Shown here: piece after piece, positions 1 through 10,578 of the stretch
Position numbering within the stretch: position 1 is the first letter of the stretch
Layout: the number at the start of each line of letters is the position of its first letter
From: Clostridia bacterium
GTDB lineage: Bacteria; Bacillota; UBA994; PWPR01
DNA length: 38,382 nt
Assembly (NCBI GenBank): GCA_003557085.1
Contig: PWPR01000188.1
Location: 1-38,382 of the forward strand
Direction of reading: 5' to 3'
The notes under the pieces: model-generated
The model's database searches: none
What the model was told of the DNA's origin: nothing
The model's input: the letters and a program-made list of their open reading frames with translations, nothing else
Translations under genes and position numbers: made by a program

Positions 1-134
1 AAACCTGTGTCTTCAGACTTTGCTTCCATCTTCTCCATAGGCTCTCCACAACATACTAGCGCTTCTGCTCCTACATGAAGGACTTCTGTAACATTATGAC
101 ATATTTCACAATAATATAAGTCTCTAAGTTTCAT
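1..134 (-). CDS. Desulfoferrodoxin / superoxide reductase N-terminal (desulforedoxin-like) domain, truncated by window edge
   Basis: Reverse-strand translation MKLRDLYYCEICHNVTEVLHVGAEALVCCGEPMEKMEAKSEDTG has the CxxC...CC(G)xPM pattern of desulforedoxin domains; SD AGGAGGTG upstream. Not in the ORF track because it is partial. Confidence 0.8.
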   Translation of the reverse strand, partial: MKLRDLYYCEICHNVTEVLHVGAEALVCCGEPMEKMEAKSEDTG

Positions 135-237
135 TAAAAGACACCTCCTAGAATTTGGGCAACGCCCATGTTCTTATTATAACATAGCGAAAATATGTTT
201 TCATCTTTCTCTTGTTAAAATGTATGTTAAATATCAT

Positions 238-1086
238 CTATTTAGTGAGTTTTTTGTTCTCATCTTTAGCTTTATTTCTAAAACCCATCGAAAGCGCCTC
301 TGTTGGACAGCTACTTACACAACTGCCACATCTTATACACTCTAGGCTTTGACAATCATAGGCAGCATAAATGTTAAACTTACATACCTTTAGACATTTT
401 TGACATGAAATACATTTTTCTTTATTAACTCTTAATTGATAAAATGAAATCTTATTAAATACTGAGTAAATAGCACCTAAAGGGCAGACCCCATAACAAA
501 AGGGTCTATAAATAACTATTGATAAAACGGTTATAATGATCAATAAGAAAAGTTTCCAATAAAAGTTTAATCCAATTAAAGCCCTTAATGGAGCATTCGT
601 TGCTAGTAGCGGAAAACTTGCTCCAAGGGTTCCAGCTGGACAGATATATTGGCAAAAAGTTGGTGAGCTAACGAAAAAAGTTGGTAAAATTAACACAAAT
701 AACGCAAGTATTATATATTTAAGAAACCTTAGATTCCTAAGTCTTTTTGTCCACTCTAACTTTCTCGAAGGGAGTTTATTAAGTAAATCTTGAAACCACC
801 CAAAAGGACATAACCATCCACATATAAATCTTCCTAGTATAACCCCAAATAATGCTAATAAACCTACTACGTAAAATGAAAATTTATATCTAGGGTTGTT
901 TACAACAGCTTGTAAAGAACCAATTGGGCAAGAGGCAATAGCCCCAGGGCAAGAATAGCAATTTAGCCCTGGAACACATATGTTTTTTGATGTGCCTTGA
1001 TATATTCTTCCTTCTACAAAACCTTTTAAGTTTGCATTATAAAGAAGTGTCGTTATAAGTTGAGTAAAGGCTCTTTTTCTATCCAA
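238..1086 (-). CDS. Membrane 4Fe-4S binding protein (NapH/YccM-like polyferredoxin)
   Basis: Several TM segments, CxxxCP motifs (CGWLCPFGW, CYGVCPLGAIY) and two C-terminal CxxCxxCxxxC ferredoxin motifs. Confidence 0.85.
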   Translation of the reverse strand: MDRKRAFTQLITTLLYNANLKGFVEGRIYQGTSKNICVPGLNCYSCPGAIASCPIGSLQAVVNNPRYKFSFYVVGLLALFGVILGRFICGWLCPFGWFQDLLNKLPSRKLEWTKRLRNLRFLKYIILALFVLILPTFFVSSPTFCQYICPAGTLGASFPLLATNAPLRALIGLNFYWKLFLLIIITVLSIVIYRPFCYGVCPLGAIYSVFNKISFYQLRVNKEKCISCQKCLKVCKFNIYAAYDCQSLECIRCGSCVSSCPTEALSMGFRNKAKDENKKLTK

Positions 1087-1213
1087 TCCCTACACACTCC
1101 AAGCAAATATAAATAGCTTTTGTAAAGAGCTCAACTACTTCATCTCTATACACTCCTAAAACAATAAATATTACTGCAAGAATAAAGACCACATAAGAAA
1201 CAGACTTTTTCAT
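1079..1213 (-). CDS. 44-aa CXXC-motif membrane microprotein (CD1871A-like)
   Basis: Unlisted ORF MKKSVSYVVFILAVIFIVLGVYRDEVVELFTKAIYICLECVGIG*, one TM helix plus CLEC; lies between the selenoprotein and the 4Fe-4S gene and overlaps the latter's start. Confidence 0.75.
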   Translation of the reverse strand: MKKSVSYVVFILAVIFIVLGVYRDEVVELFTKAIYICLECVGIG

Positions 1214-1233
1214 TATTATCTTTCCTAACAATT

Positions 1234-1806
1234 TTAGTTATTTACTAAGTCAAATGCTTTGTCTACAGCCTCTATCAACTCTTCTAAGGAGCTTTTGCCT
1301 ACCTTTTCTAAATCAATCGTTTCTCCATGATTATCAACAAAATAGAGGTATGGCACATATTGAACATTTTCTATAGCAGGAATCATCGATTCATTGACTA
1401 AAATACAAGTTGTATTAAGTCCTGCTTTCTCTTTTTCAGATATACCTCTTTCAAGGTTTCTAATATTATCAGCAAATATTCCGATAATTTCAAAGCTCCT
1501 ATCTTGATATACTTCTTTTAATTCTGCCAGTACAGGCAACTCCTGTATGCATGAAGGTCATCCAGTAGACCATATGAAAACTAAGTTAACTTCAGAATCC
1601 GCAAAAATACTTTGATCTACCGTATCTCCAAACATATCTAAGGATTCAAACTCAGTTAAAGGCCCTCCTAGAATACTAGCTTCTGCAACTTCTCCATTTT
1701 CTGCATCATCATTTTGGCAAGCTACTAAAGTAAATATTGCAATAATGAGTAAGCTAATCAATAGAGTTTTTTTCTTCAGCAATGACTTCAATATTATCCT
1801 CTCCAT
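1234..1806 (-). CDS. TlpA/thioredoxin-like lipoprotein, probable selenoprotein (Sec at in-frame UGA 1558-1560)
   Basis: The two ORFs 1558-1806 and 1234-1539 are in one frame, split only by TGA. Read-through gives ...NLVFIWSTG-U-PSCIQELPVLAELKEVYQDR..., the TlpA active site W-x-T-x-C-x-x-C with U at the first Cys. Lipobox TLVAC. Start may be TTG near 1791 (SD GGAGAGG). Confidence 0.8.
1531..1547 (-). promoter_or_regulatory. Putative bacterial SECIS hairpin
   Basis: RNA UACAGG-AGUUG-CCUGUA: 6-bp perfect stem, 5-nt loop with G at loop position 2, stem starting 10 nt after the UGA. Confidence 0.7.
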
Positions 1807-4800
1807 TCTCTCTTTCTAAAATACTATATACGACAGGAACAATTACTAGTGTCAAAACTGTTGCTATCATTAGACCAAACATTAGCGAAATAGCCATTGG
1901 CATGAATAAACTACTGCCAGATAAAAACAATGGTATCATCCCAATAAAAGTGGTTGTAGTACTTAATATGATTGGCCTAAATCTTTTGCCCGATGCCTCT
2001 CGACAAGCAAAATCAATACTCTCGCCATTATCTCTAGCCCTATTAATGTAGTCTATTAAAACAATAGCATTGTTTACAACAATACCCATTAAGCTGACCA
2101 TACCCATCAAAGCAGTAAATGAAAGTGGCTGACGTAATAGAAATAAACCAAAGATTGATCCAATAGCTGATAGAGGTATTGTTAAAAGAATTACAAAAGG
2201 CTGAACAAATGACTTGAACTGGAAAAGCAATATCAAGTAAACTAAAACAATAGCAAACACAGCTTGTGTTCCCATTTCACCGAAGTTCTCTGCAATTCTC
2301 TCCATTTCACCATCATAAGATAGTGTTACACCATTCAGATTCAGACTTGCTACCTCTTTATTAATAGTCCTAGTGATGTGTCTTGCTTGATATCCTGGGA
2401 GCAAATCACTAGTGACCATGATAGTAAAGTCTCTATCATATTTGTTTAAGCCTGGCAAAACTGTCTCTAGTCCTATTTCTGCAACATTTTTAAGGATAGT
2501 TTTATTTCCTGTTAATGAAGATTTTACACCAAAATTCTCTAGTTCTTCAATACTTTTTATGTTTGATCTTACCATTATTTTAAATTCATCACCCATGTAT
2601 TGAAGAGTTGAGGCTTCTCTACCTGAAAGTGCTATGTTAATTTCATTTTGTATTTCATACTTAAGCAAACCCACAAAAGTTGCTCTATTTATATCTGGTA
2701 CTACTCTATATTGATATATCCTTGATGGGAAATCATCATTAACATTATAAGTCCCTTCTATGTTATAGAGTATTTGCTTTAGCTCTTCTGCTACTCTTTC
2801 TAACTCTCCTAAGTCTTCACCTGTCAGTCTTAATTGAATTGGATATCCTACATATTCTGCTAGCTCTAGTCTTTTAACAACTGCTTTTCCACCTATGAGT
2901 GACTTATCAATATCTTGCTGTAGTCTAGCTACAAATGAGCTATAATCATCAAACCCTTCTTTACTTGGGTCTAACTGCATTAATATTTGTGCTGTGCTCG
3001 CTGACTGAGAAAATGTAAATACGGTTGTATAAAACTTTGGCAATCCTCCTCCAATTGCTGTTGTATATTGTGTAACTGCTGGTATATCTTTTATCAATTC
3101 TTCAATTTGATCTGTTACTTGCTTCGTCGTTAAAATATCAATATTGTTTTCTGCTTCAATATCTATAAAGACATAGTCTTTGTCAGCATAAGGGAAGAAC
3201 TGTAAAGAAATGTTAACAACAAGAACTACTGTGACTATTATTAGTCCAAATACTGTTAACACTGATTTTCTCTTATTATTCATTGCTGTATTCAGAAGTT
3301 TAGTGAAGTATTCTTTCAATTTCTTTGATTTATCCACGCCTTCTACGCCAGGTTTGAAGAAAATGTAAGCCATTGTAGGAGTAACTAGAATAGCTGTTAG
3401 ATATGATGCTGTTAAAGCCATAATTATGATTTGAGGCAGAGTTATCATAAACTCTCCAGCAATAGAATCCATTAACAGAAATGGAGAAAAAGCTGCAATT
3501 GTTGTCAAGGTAGAGGTTAAAACTGGGACAGCAACTTCTCTTACTCCCTCAATGCAAGCTTTCAGTTTATCAATATCTTTATCTATATTTAGTTGAATCG
3601 CATCACTAATAACTATCGCATTATCTACTAGCATTCCTAATGCAATTATAAGTGACGCAATAGATATTAAGTGCAACTCTATTGACAATATATTCATTGT
3701 TATAAAGGTGGAAAAAATAGAGAGCGGGATAGCTGTAGAAACTATAATGGCATTTCTGAGGCCCATACCTATGAAAACGACAATTATTACAAAGAGAACT
3801 CCTTGTAATAAGTTTATTGCAAAATCATTAACAGACTTTCTTACATCTGCTGGCTGATCTATTACTTTGTCAATAGTAATACCTGCTGGTAACTGATCAA
3901 TAAACTCATCAATTACTTTGTCTATTTCAGACCCTATTCTCACCACATTGCTTCTTGTCTGAAAATATCCGCTTAATAAAATAGCGTTCTTTCCATTATG
4001 AACTACCCTATACATGTCATCTGCTACTTCAAAGTTAACCTCAGCGATATCTGCCAATCTTAAGACAGCTCCTGTGTCCCTTGACACCATAATCGGTAGA
4101 TTTCTTATATCTTCAATACTAGTTAAGAACCCTACTGTCTTAACATTTATTTTGCCTGATTCATCACCAATATTCCCAGATGGAATTTCTAAATTTTGCC
4201 CTTTGAGCAGTTCTACAATGTTATTAAGCGATAACTCCATTTGGTTTAGCAATCTAAAATCAACTTCTATTTGAACCTGCTTATCTTGTTTTCCTGTTAT
4301 TGAGAATCTAGTTGTTCCAGGAACCTTACTTAGATTCCTTGATAATTGTTCTCCATAAGTGTGCAGTTCTTCATACGAATAACTGTCCCCCGTTAAGGCT
4401 AATATGATTCCAGAAGTGTCCATTATATCTGTATTCACTTCTATTGGTAACACTTCATTTGGAAGATCATTATGAAGATCCGCCATTCTTCTCCTAAGCT
4501 CTACCCAAGCCTTATCAAGATCAGCCCCATGATCCATTCTCAATTGAATCAAAGCAAAGCTATCAAATATGTATGACGATGAATAGCTATATCCATCAAG
4601 CTGTGCAATTTCATCTTCTATCCTTGTAACTACATGTCTTTCAATATCAACAGACTCTGCTCCTGGATATATTGCCGTTATAATTGCAATAGGAGTTGCT
4701 ATATCAGGCATCTCATTTCTTGGCATAATATAGTAGCTAAACATACCTATAACTAGAACTATAATTACCAAAAAGAGTGTTATCTTTCTATATTTAATTA

Positions 4801-4822
4801 CTACTTCAAGTACTTTATTCAT
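1754..4822 (-). CDS. RND family efflux transporter permease (AcrB/MexB-like)
   Basis: 1022 aa, N-terminal TM then large loop, two TM bundles, GMLVDNAIV and GIVVNNAIVLID motifs. Confidence 0.93.
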   Translation of the reverse strand: MNKVLEVVIKYRKITLFLVIIVLVIGMFSYYIMPRNEMPDIATPIAIITAIYPGAESVDIERHVVTRIEDEIAQLDGYSYSSSYIFDSFALIQLRMDHGADLDKAWVELRRRMADLHNDLPNEVLPIEVNTDIMDTSGIILALTGDSYSYEELHTYGEQLSRNLSKVPGTTRFSITGKQDKQVQIEVDFRLLNQMELSLNNIVELLKGQNLEIPSGNIGDESGKINVKTVGFLTSIEDIRNLPIMVSRDTGAVLRLADIAEVNFEVADDMYRVVHNGKNAILLSGYFQTRSNVVRIGSEIDKVIDEFIDQLPAGITIDKVIDQPADVRKSVNDFAINLLQGVLFVIIVVFIGMGLRNAIIVSTAIPLSIFSTFITMNILSIELHLISIASLIIALGMLVDNAIVISDAIQLNIDKDIDKLKACIEGVREVAVPVLTSTLTTIAAFSPFLLMDSIAGEFMITLPQIIIMALTASYLTAILVTPTMAYIFFKPGVEGVDKSKKLKEYFTKLLNTAMNNKRKSVLTVFGLIIVTVVLVVNISLQFFPYADKDYVFIDIEAENNIDILTTKQVTDQIEELIKDIPAVTQYTTAIGGGLPKFYTTVFTFSQSASTAQILMQLDPSKEGFDDYSSFVARLQQDIDKSLIGGKAVVKRLELAEYVGYPIQLRLTGEDLGELERVAEELKQILYNIEGTYNVNDDFPSRIYQYRVVPDINRATFVGLLKYEIQNEINIALSGREASTLQYMGDEFKIMVRSNIKSIEELENFGVKSSLTGNKTILKNVAEIGLETVLPGLNKYDRDFTIMVTSDLLPGYQARHITRTINKEVASLNLNGVTLSYDGEMERIAENFGEMGTQAVFAIVLVYLILLFQFKSFVQPFVILLTIPLSAIGSIFGLFLLRQPLSFTALMGMVSLMGIVVNNAIVLIDYINRARDNGESIDFACREASGKRFRPIILSTTTTFIGMIPLFLSGSSLFMPMAISLMFGLMIATVLTLVIVPVVYSILERENGEDNIEVIAEEKNSID

Positions 4823-4828
4823 AACAGT

Positions 4829-6016
4829 TTAACTCTCTATGATTTCTATCTTGTCGCCAGGCTTAATAAAATTAGCATTAGATACTATCAAGAGATCTCC
4901 TTCGTTTAAGCCTGTTACACGTGCTGTAATATTTCTTGTTTCAACAACGGAAATATTTTTCCTTACTGCTTTACCTAATTCAGCAACCAAAACATAGCTA
5001 TCTCCAGCAAACATTATACTGTCAAGTGGTATCCAAATACCTTTATCTTCTCCAATAATTATACTTACATTAGAAATTAACCCTAATCTATAATTGCCCT
5101 CTTTAATAGCCACCTTAGCCTCATATGTGCCAGTAGCTTCATCAGGCATTTCTGAGATAGATACTAACTCTCCTGATACTATATCCCCAAGCACATCTAC
5201 TTCTGCTTCCATCCCAGTTTCTACTTTTTGAATATCTTTTTGAGCAATCCCAAATGTTACAACCTGATGATCACTTCTTACAATAACAATTGGATATCCT
5301 GCACCAACAACTTCTCCAGCTTCAAAAGTTGTTGCTGCGACAAATCCTTCAATCGTACTTTTTAGTTCAGTCTCAGATAGAGCTCTTAACTGATACTCGT
5401 AATTAATATTAGCTTGTTCGTAATTTGCTCTTGCTGAAGTGATATCCTCAACTCTTGCGCCTTGCATAGCTTGCAGATACATTTGCTCTGCTTGAGCTAA
5501 ATCACTTTCTAAGAGCTCAACTTCTAATCTAGCACTTCTCAATTGACTTTCTGATAAAGCACCTACCTCAAATAATTGTTCTAATTTATCTAAGTTATCA
5601 ATTGCAAATGCATAAGCATCTTGTGCTTTTTTAAAATTTAGCTCTGCAGTTCTTTTTTCTTCTTTTGTAGCACCAGTCAATGCTTTATCATACTGTGCTT
5701 TAGCAGCATCCATTTGAGATTTTGCCACAGAAACAGCTACCTGAGTATCCCTTTTATCTAAAGTAGCAAGAGTATCACCCACAGAGACTTGGTCCCCTAC
5801 ACGATAATTTAAGCTCGCTAGTGTACCTCCTGTTTTAAAGCTGTATTTAATGAGGTCATCTGAAGAGACAACCCCTATATAATTAAGATGCTGAGAAAAG
5901 TATTCTTCTTGCAACTCTACTACTCTTACAGGTGTTATTTGATTAATGTCAGCTAATCCATCCTGACATCCTACAAAAAGTAGCAAAAATGCTGTAATCA
6001 TCAATATGATCTTCAT
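4829..6016 (-). CDS. RND efflux periplasmic adaptor / membrane fusion protein (HlyD-like lipoprotein)
   Basis: Lipobox LLLFVGC, lipoyl/barrel-sandwich segments around a coiled coil; adjacent to RND gene. Confidence 0.9.
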   Translation of the reverse strand: MKIILMITAFLLLFVGCQDGLADINQITPVRVVELQEEYFSQHLNYIGVVSSDDLIKYSFKTGGTLASLNYRVGDQVSVGDTLATLDKRDTQVAVSVAKSQMDAAKAQYDKALTGATKEEKRTAELNFKKAQDAYAFAIDNLDKLEQLFEVGALSESQLRSARLEVELLESDLAQAEQMYLQAMQGARVEDITSARANYEQANINYEYQLRALSETELKSTIEGFVAATTFEAGEVVGAGYPIVIVRSDHQVVTFGIAQKDIQKVETGMEAEVDVLGDIVSGELVSISEMPDEATGTYEAKVAIKEGNYRLGLISNVSIIIGEDKGIWIPLDSIMFAGDSYVLVAELGKAVRKNISVVETRNITARVTGLNEGDLLIVSNANFIKPGDKIEIIES

Positions 6017-6037
6017 TTTAATCCCTCGTCTTTTACT

Positions 6038-6868
6038 TTATCTTAAAATCAATTTTAGATAATACTGGGTCAGTATTTTCTCTAAGCCACAGTCTGTTGC
6101 TGTTTTAATAATTTCCTCTTCTTCAGCTAAATAGTTGACCATAAACACATCTTCAGGAAAACACTTATTATTTGCAATAGAAATATAAAGTTTCCTCAAG
6201 TCATTTCTATCTCCACTTAATATCTCTACTCTTTTTATATATAATACGGAGTCTATTTCACAGCAAATCAAGCATTTAAGTCTTTTTTCAATATTAATAC
6301 CAATCCAACGATACTTAGAATCTCTCAAAGAGTCTAATCTCCTACTCCACACTGTGTCACTTTGAATGCTTATCAAATGCGAAATGTCATTATAATCATA
6401 ACTAGTCAAAGAGTATTCACGTGGGGCTCTATTAAACTCTCCCTTCAAAGTAGTCAACTCAGATATCATACTAAAACCAGCCTGCTTATATAGATTATAT
6501 GCTATTTTATTGGATGCTAAAACTTCTAGCCCTATGTCAGACATTCCAGCTAGTTTTAACCTTTTAATCACGTTATCTAAGAGGATTTTTCCATATCCCA
6601 TTTGTCTATGCTCTTTAAGTAGACCAAATGCTGAGATCCATGACCTTTTACCCCTTGTTGAGATTATCGCTAATCCAATTGGGGTATTCTTATAGGTAAT
6701 TACTTGCGAAAATTTATTACTTATCGGCAGTGTTTTTTCGTATTTTTCATAGCTATGAAAATTGTGCTTTGCTGTAAAGTAGTAATCTTCATATACTTTA
6801 TTATAAAGATCTATTTTCGTATTTTCTGCAAGCCTGCTAAATGGAATAAATCCTAATTTTCCCATCAC
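6038..6868 (-). CDS. GNAT family N-acetyltransferase
   Basis: LLKEHRQMGYGKILLDNVIKRLKLAGMSDIGLEVLASNKIAYNLYKQAGF acetyl-CoA binding motif. Confidence 0.8.
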   Translation of the reverse strand: MMGKLGFIPFSRLAENTKIDLYNKVYEDYYFTAKHNFHSYEKYEKTLPISNKFSQVITYKNTPIGLAIISTRGKRSWISAFGLLKEHRQMGYGKILLDNVIKRLKLAGMSDIGLEVLASNKIAYNLYKQAGFSMISELTTLKGEFNRAPREYSLTSYDYNDISHLISIQSDTVWSRRLDSLRDSKYRWIGINIEKRLKCLICCEIDSVLYIKRVEILSGDRNDLRKLYISIANNKCFPEDVFMVNYLAEEEEIIKTATDCGLEKILTQYYLKLILR

Positions 6869-7392
6869 TCTAAAAGGCCCTTTCTAATATCTTCAAGTTT
6901 TTTGAGTGTTTTTTTACTCATATTAGTCATCAGCGGATCATTTATCTTAATCCTACCTAAATGCTCAGACACCAACTTCTCATCAGTTCTAAGAATATCA
7001 AGCCACAGCTCCCTTGATGATAGCCTCGCCGCTCCTTGACTTAATATATAATCTTGCTGACTTCTATCTGACGTTGCAACTTGAATTTCATAATTATTTT
7101 TCATTTCATGGACTGTTCTTTCAATCAAAGTATCTGCTGTCTCATTCTGGCTGGTGAAAACAACTGTTGTATTCCTGTCATACTGAAAAATACTACCTAA
7201 ACCTTCTGGAACCCTATATGCGTCAAATATGACTAAAAGTTTAACACCTTTATAGCTTGCATAATTTGACAAAATTTCAAGAAGCGTTTCTCTTGCATCT
7301 GTTATATTAATTTTTCTTCTTTTTTCTTTTTTAAATATGCTATAATCGCTAAATATTAAATTATAGCCATCCGCAATTAATATTTTCTGCAT
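6865..7392 (-). CDS. NYN domain endoribonuclease (YacP/Rae1-like)
   Basis: MQKILIADGYNLIFSDYSIF... VIFDAYR ... ETADTLIERTV ... VATSDRSQQ pattern. Start moved from 7530 to internal ATG at 7392. Confidence 0.8.
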   Translation of the reverse strand: MQKILIADGYNLIFSDYSIFKKEKRRKINITDARETLLEILSNYASYKGVKLLVIFDAYRVPEGLGSIFQYDRNTTVVFTSQNETADTLIERTVHEMKNNYEIQVATSDRSQQDYILSQGAARLSSRELWLDILRTDEKLVSEHLGRIKINDPLMTNMSKKTLKKLEDIRKGLLE

Positions 7393-7452
7393 TACTATCT
7401 CTTCCTCACTATCCTGTGCTCTATTATACCATCTAAGTTTAAAATAAATATG

Positions 7453-7480
7453 AAAAAAAAGGCAAACTATATAGTTTACC
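7453..7480 (-). terminator. Rho-independent terminator
   Basis: GGTAAACTATATAGTTTGCC followed by TTTTTTTT on minus strand. Confidence 0.75.
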
Positions 7481-8270
7481 TTAATTTCGAATAAATAATC
7501 ATTGCATCCAAAGTAAATGTTAAATCCCAATAATCTAGGTCTGGGTAAGGGTTGATGTAATTAATATTTCTAAATATATCTCTTTCAATTCTTAGTTTCT
7601 CTTTTTTTAATAAATCATAAGATATTTCTGGAATTAGCCAATACCAATATCTACTAAATAAAGGATAGTGATTTTCATTTTCTTCAATAAGTTCATCTAT
7701 GTTTGAAAGTAAGTGTCTAACTGCAGGAGAGGAGCTTCCCTTTGTTGCATACTCATAAAGATAAAAGGGATAAGAATAATATGATAAGTCTAATTCTAAG
7801 CTAGAATTTTTGACTAATTCTTTAAGTTTATCAGCATAAGTCTCTTTCGAAATAGACTCTTTTCTTATCAGATTGCCAATAATAGCCAACACCCTGTTTC
7901 TTAACAATTTATCATCTTCCCACCATTCTTTATATGGATAATGATAGAAATCAAAAGGTGGCAATAAGGTACCATTGTACTGAATATTATGCTTCACCCA
8001 AAAACTAATATCTTGTATAATAGATCCTTGTACATCACTAAGCATATCAATATAAAATAAAGCGGCCTCTGTAGCAACTGAATTACTACTAGGACAACGT
8101 ACATCATGTTCTAGTCCATGTCCAAAACCACCATCACTATTTTGGTAAGCTCTCAATGCTTTAAGTGCTTGTTGCTTATTTTGATTCTCAAAAAAATGCT
8201 GGTAAACTATTCTCTCTAACAAAGTGCCCTCACTGAATATTCTATTTTTATAACCAGTAAAATCAACCAC
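7476..8270 (-). CDS. Uncharacterised protein with prenyltransferase/squalene-cyclase-like alpha-toroid repeat
   Basis: LRAYQNSDGGFGHGLEHD motif resembles QxxDGGFG toroid repeats. Confidence 0.55.
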   Translation of the reverse strand: MVDFTGYKNRIFSEGTLLERIVYQHFFENQNKQQALKALRAYQNSDGGFGHGLEHDVRCPSSNSVATEAALFYIDMLSDVQGSIIQDISFWVKHNIQYNGTLLPPFDFYHYPYKEWWEDDKLLRNRVLAIIGNLIRKESISKETYADKLKELVKNSSLELDLSYYSYPFYLYEYATKGSSSPAVRHLLSNIDELIEENENHYPLFSRYWYWLIPEISYDLLKKEKLRIERDIFRNINYINPYPDLDYWDLTFTLDAMIIYSKLR

Positions 8271-8282
8271 TTGAATTCTCCT

Positions 8283-8717
8283 TTAGAGTTTTTTATTCAT
8301 TATAAGCTCTTCAATAACAAAACCTTTCTTCTTGTAGAAGCTAATAGCCTTTTCATTATTACTATTTACTCTCAAAGATATCATATTTATTTGCTCTTTT
8401 ATGGCAATAGAGTCTATGTAGTTGATAATTTGTTGGGCAACTCCTTGTAGTCTAGATTCTTGTTTCACATAAATCTGGTCTAACCTGATATTATCGTTAT
8501 CAGGCATATGAGAAATCACAACTATTGCATAACCACAAACCTCATCATTCATTTCTGCTACAATAATAATTTGATTCTCTGAGTTAATCAGTAATTTAAA
8601 CAAAGCTTCTTGTTGGAAGACAGCATCACTAAAATAATCTCCTGTTTCATTTAATAAGTCTCTATTGAGCTCTTTCAAATATTTAAAATCACTAGCCTTT
8701 GCTTTTCTCACAATCAT
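8283..8717 (-). CDS. GNAT family N-acetyltransferase
   Basis: LDQIYVKQESRLQGVAQQIINYIDSIA...NEKAISFYKKKGF. Internal ATG at 8717 preceded by GGGGAGA is the better start. Confidence 0.8.
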   Translation of the reverse strand: MIVRKAKASDFKYLKELNRDLLNETGDYFSDAVFQQEALFKLLINSENQIIIVAEMNDEVCGYAIVVISHMPDNDNIRLDQIYVKQESRLQGVAQQIINYIDSIAIKEQINMISLRVNSNNEKAISFYKKKGFVIEELIMNKKL

Positions 8718-8801
8718 GTAATCTCCCCATATCTTCAACATATTTTTATTACTGCTTATTTTTATTCTAACAAATGTATATCTTATCTGCTAGTAATAAC
8801 A

Positions 8802-8837
8802 GAAAAAATAGGCCTATCACTCTAGTGATAAGCCTAA
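8802..8837 (-). terminator. Rho-independent terminator after pyrG
   Basis: TAGGCTTATCAC-TAGA-GTGATAGGCCTA followed by TTTTTT. Confidence 0.85.
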
Positions 8838-8840
8838 AAT

Positions 8841-10436
<1,596 letters not shown>

Positions 10437-10467
10437 TTAATAAATCCCCCTTATTTATATAAATAAA

Positions 10468-10489
10468 CGGCCCGTCACCCTACGAGCCG
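10468..10489 (-). promoter_or_regulatory. Hairpin followed by U-rich tract in pyrG leader (possible attenuator)
   Basis: CGGCTCGTAGGGTGACGGGCCG then TTTATTTAT, between promoter and pyrG start. Confidence 0.4.
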
Positions 10490-10519
10490 ACATTAATAAG
10501 TCTTTACAATACCTCGTTT

Positions 10520-10549
10520 ATTCTACCCAATATATAAAAATACTGTCAA
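10520..10549 (-). promoter_or_regulatory. Sigma-A-like promoter upstream of pyrG
   Basis: TTGACA - 18 nt - TAGAAT on minus strand. Confidence 0.6.
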
Positions 10550-10578
10550 GCAAGAAATAGCTTATTTACAAATAAAAT

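Noticed and set aside
7393-7530. N-terminal 46 aa extension of the NYN protein in the ORF track
   Set aside because: Overlaps the upstream gene end and its terminator; internal ATG at 7392 begins the conserved domain.
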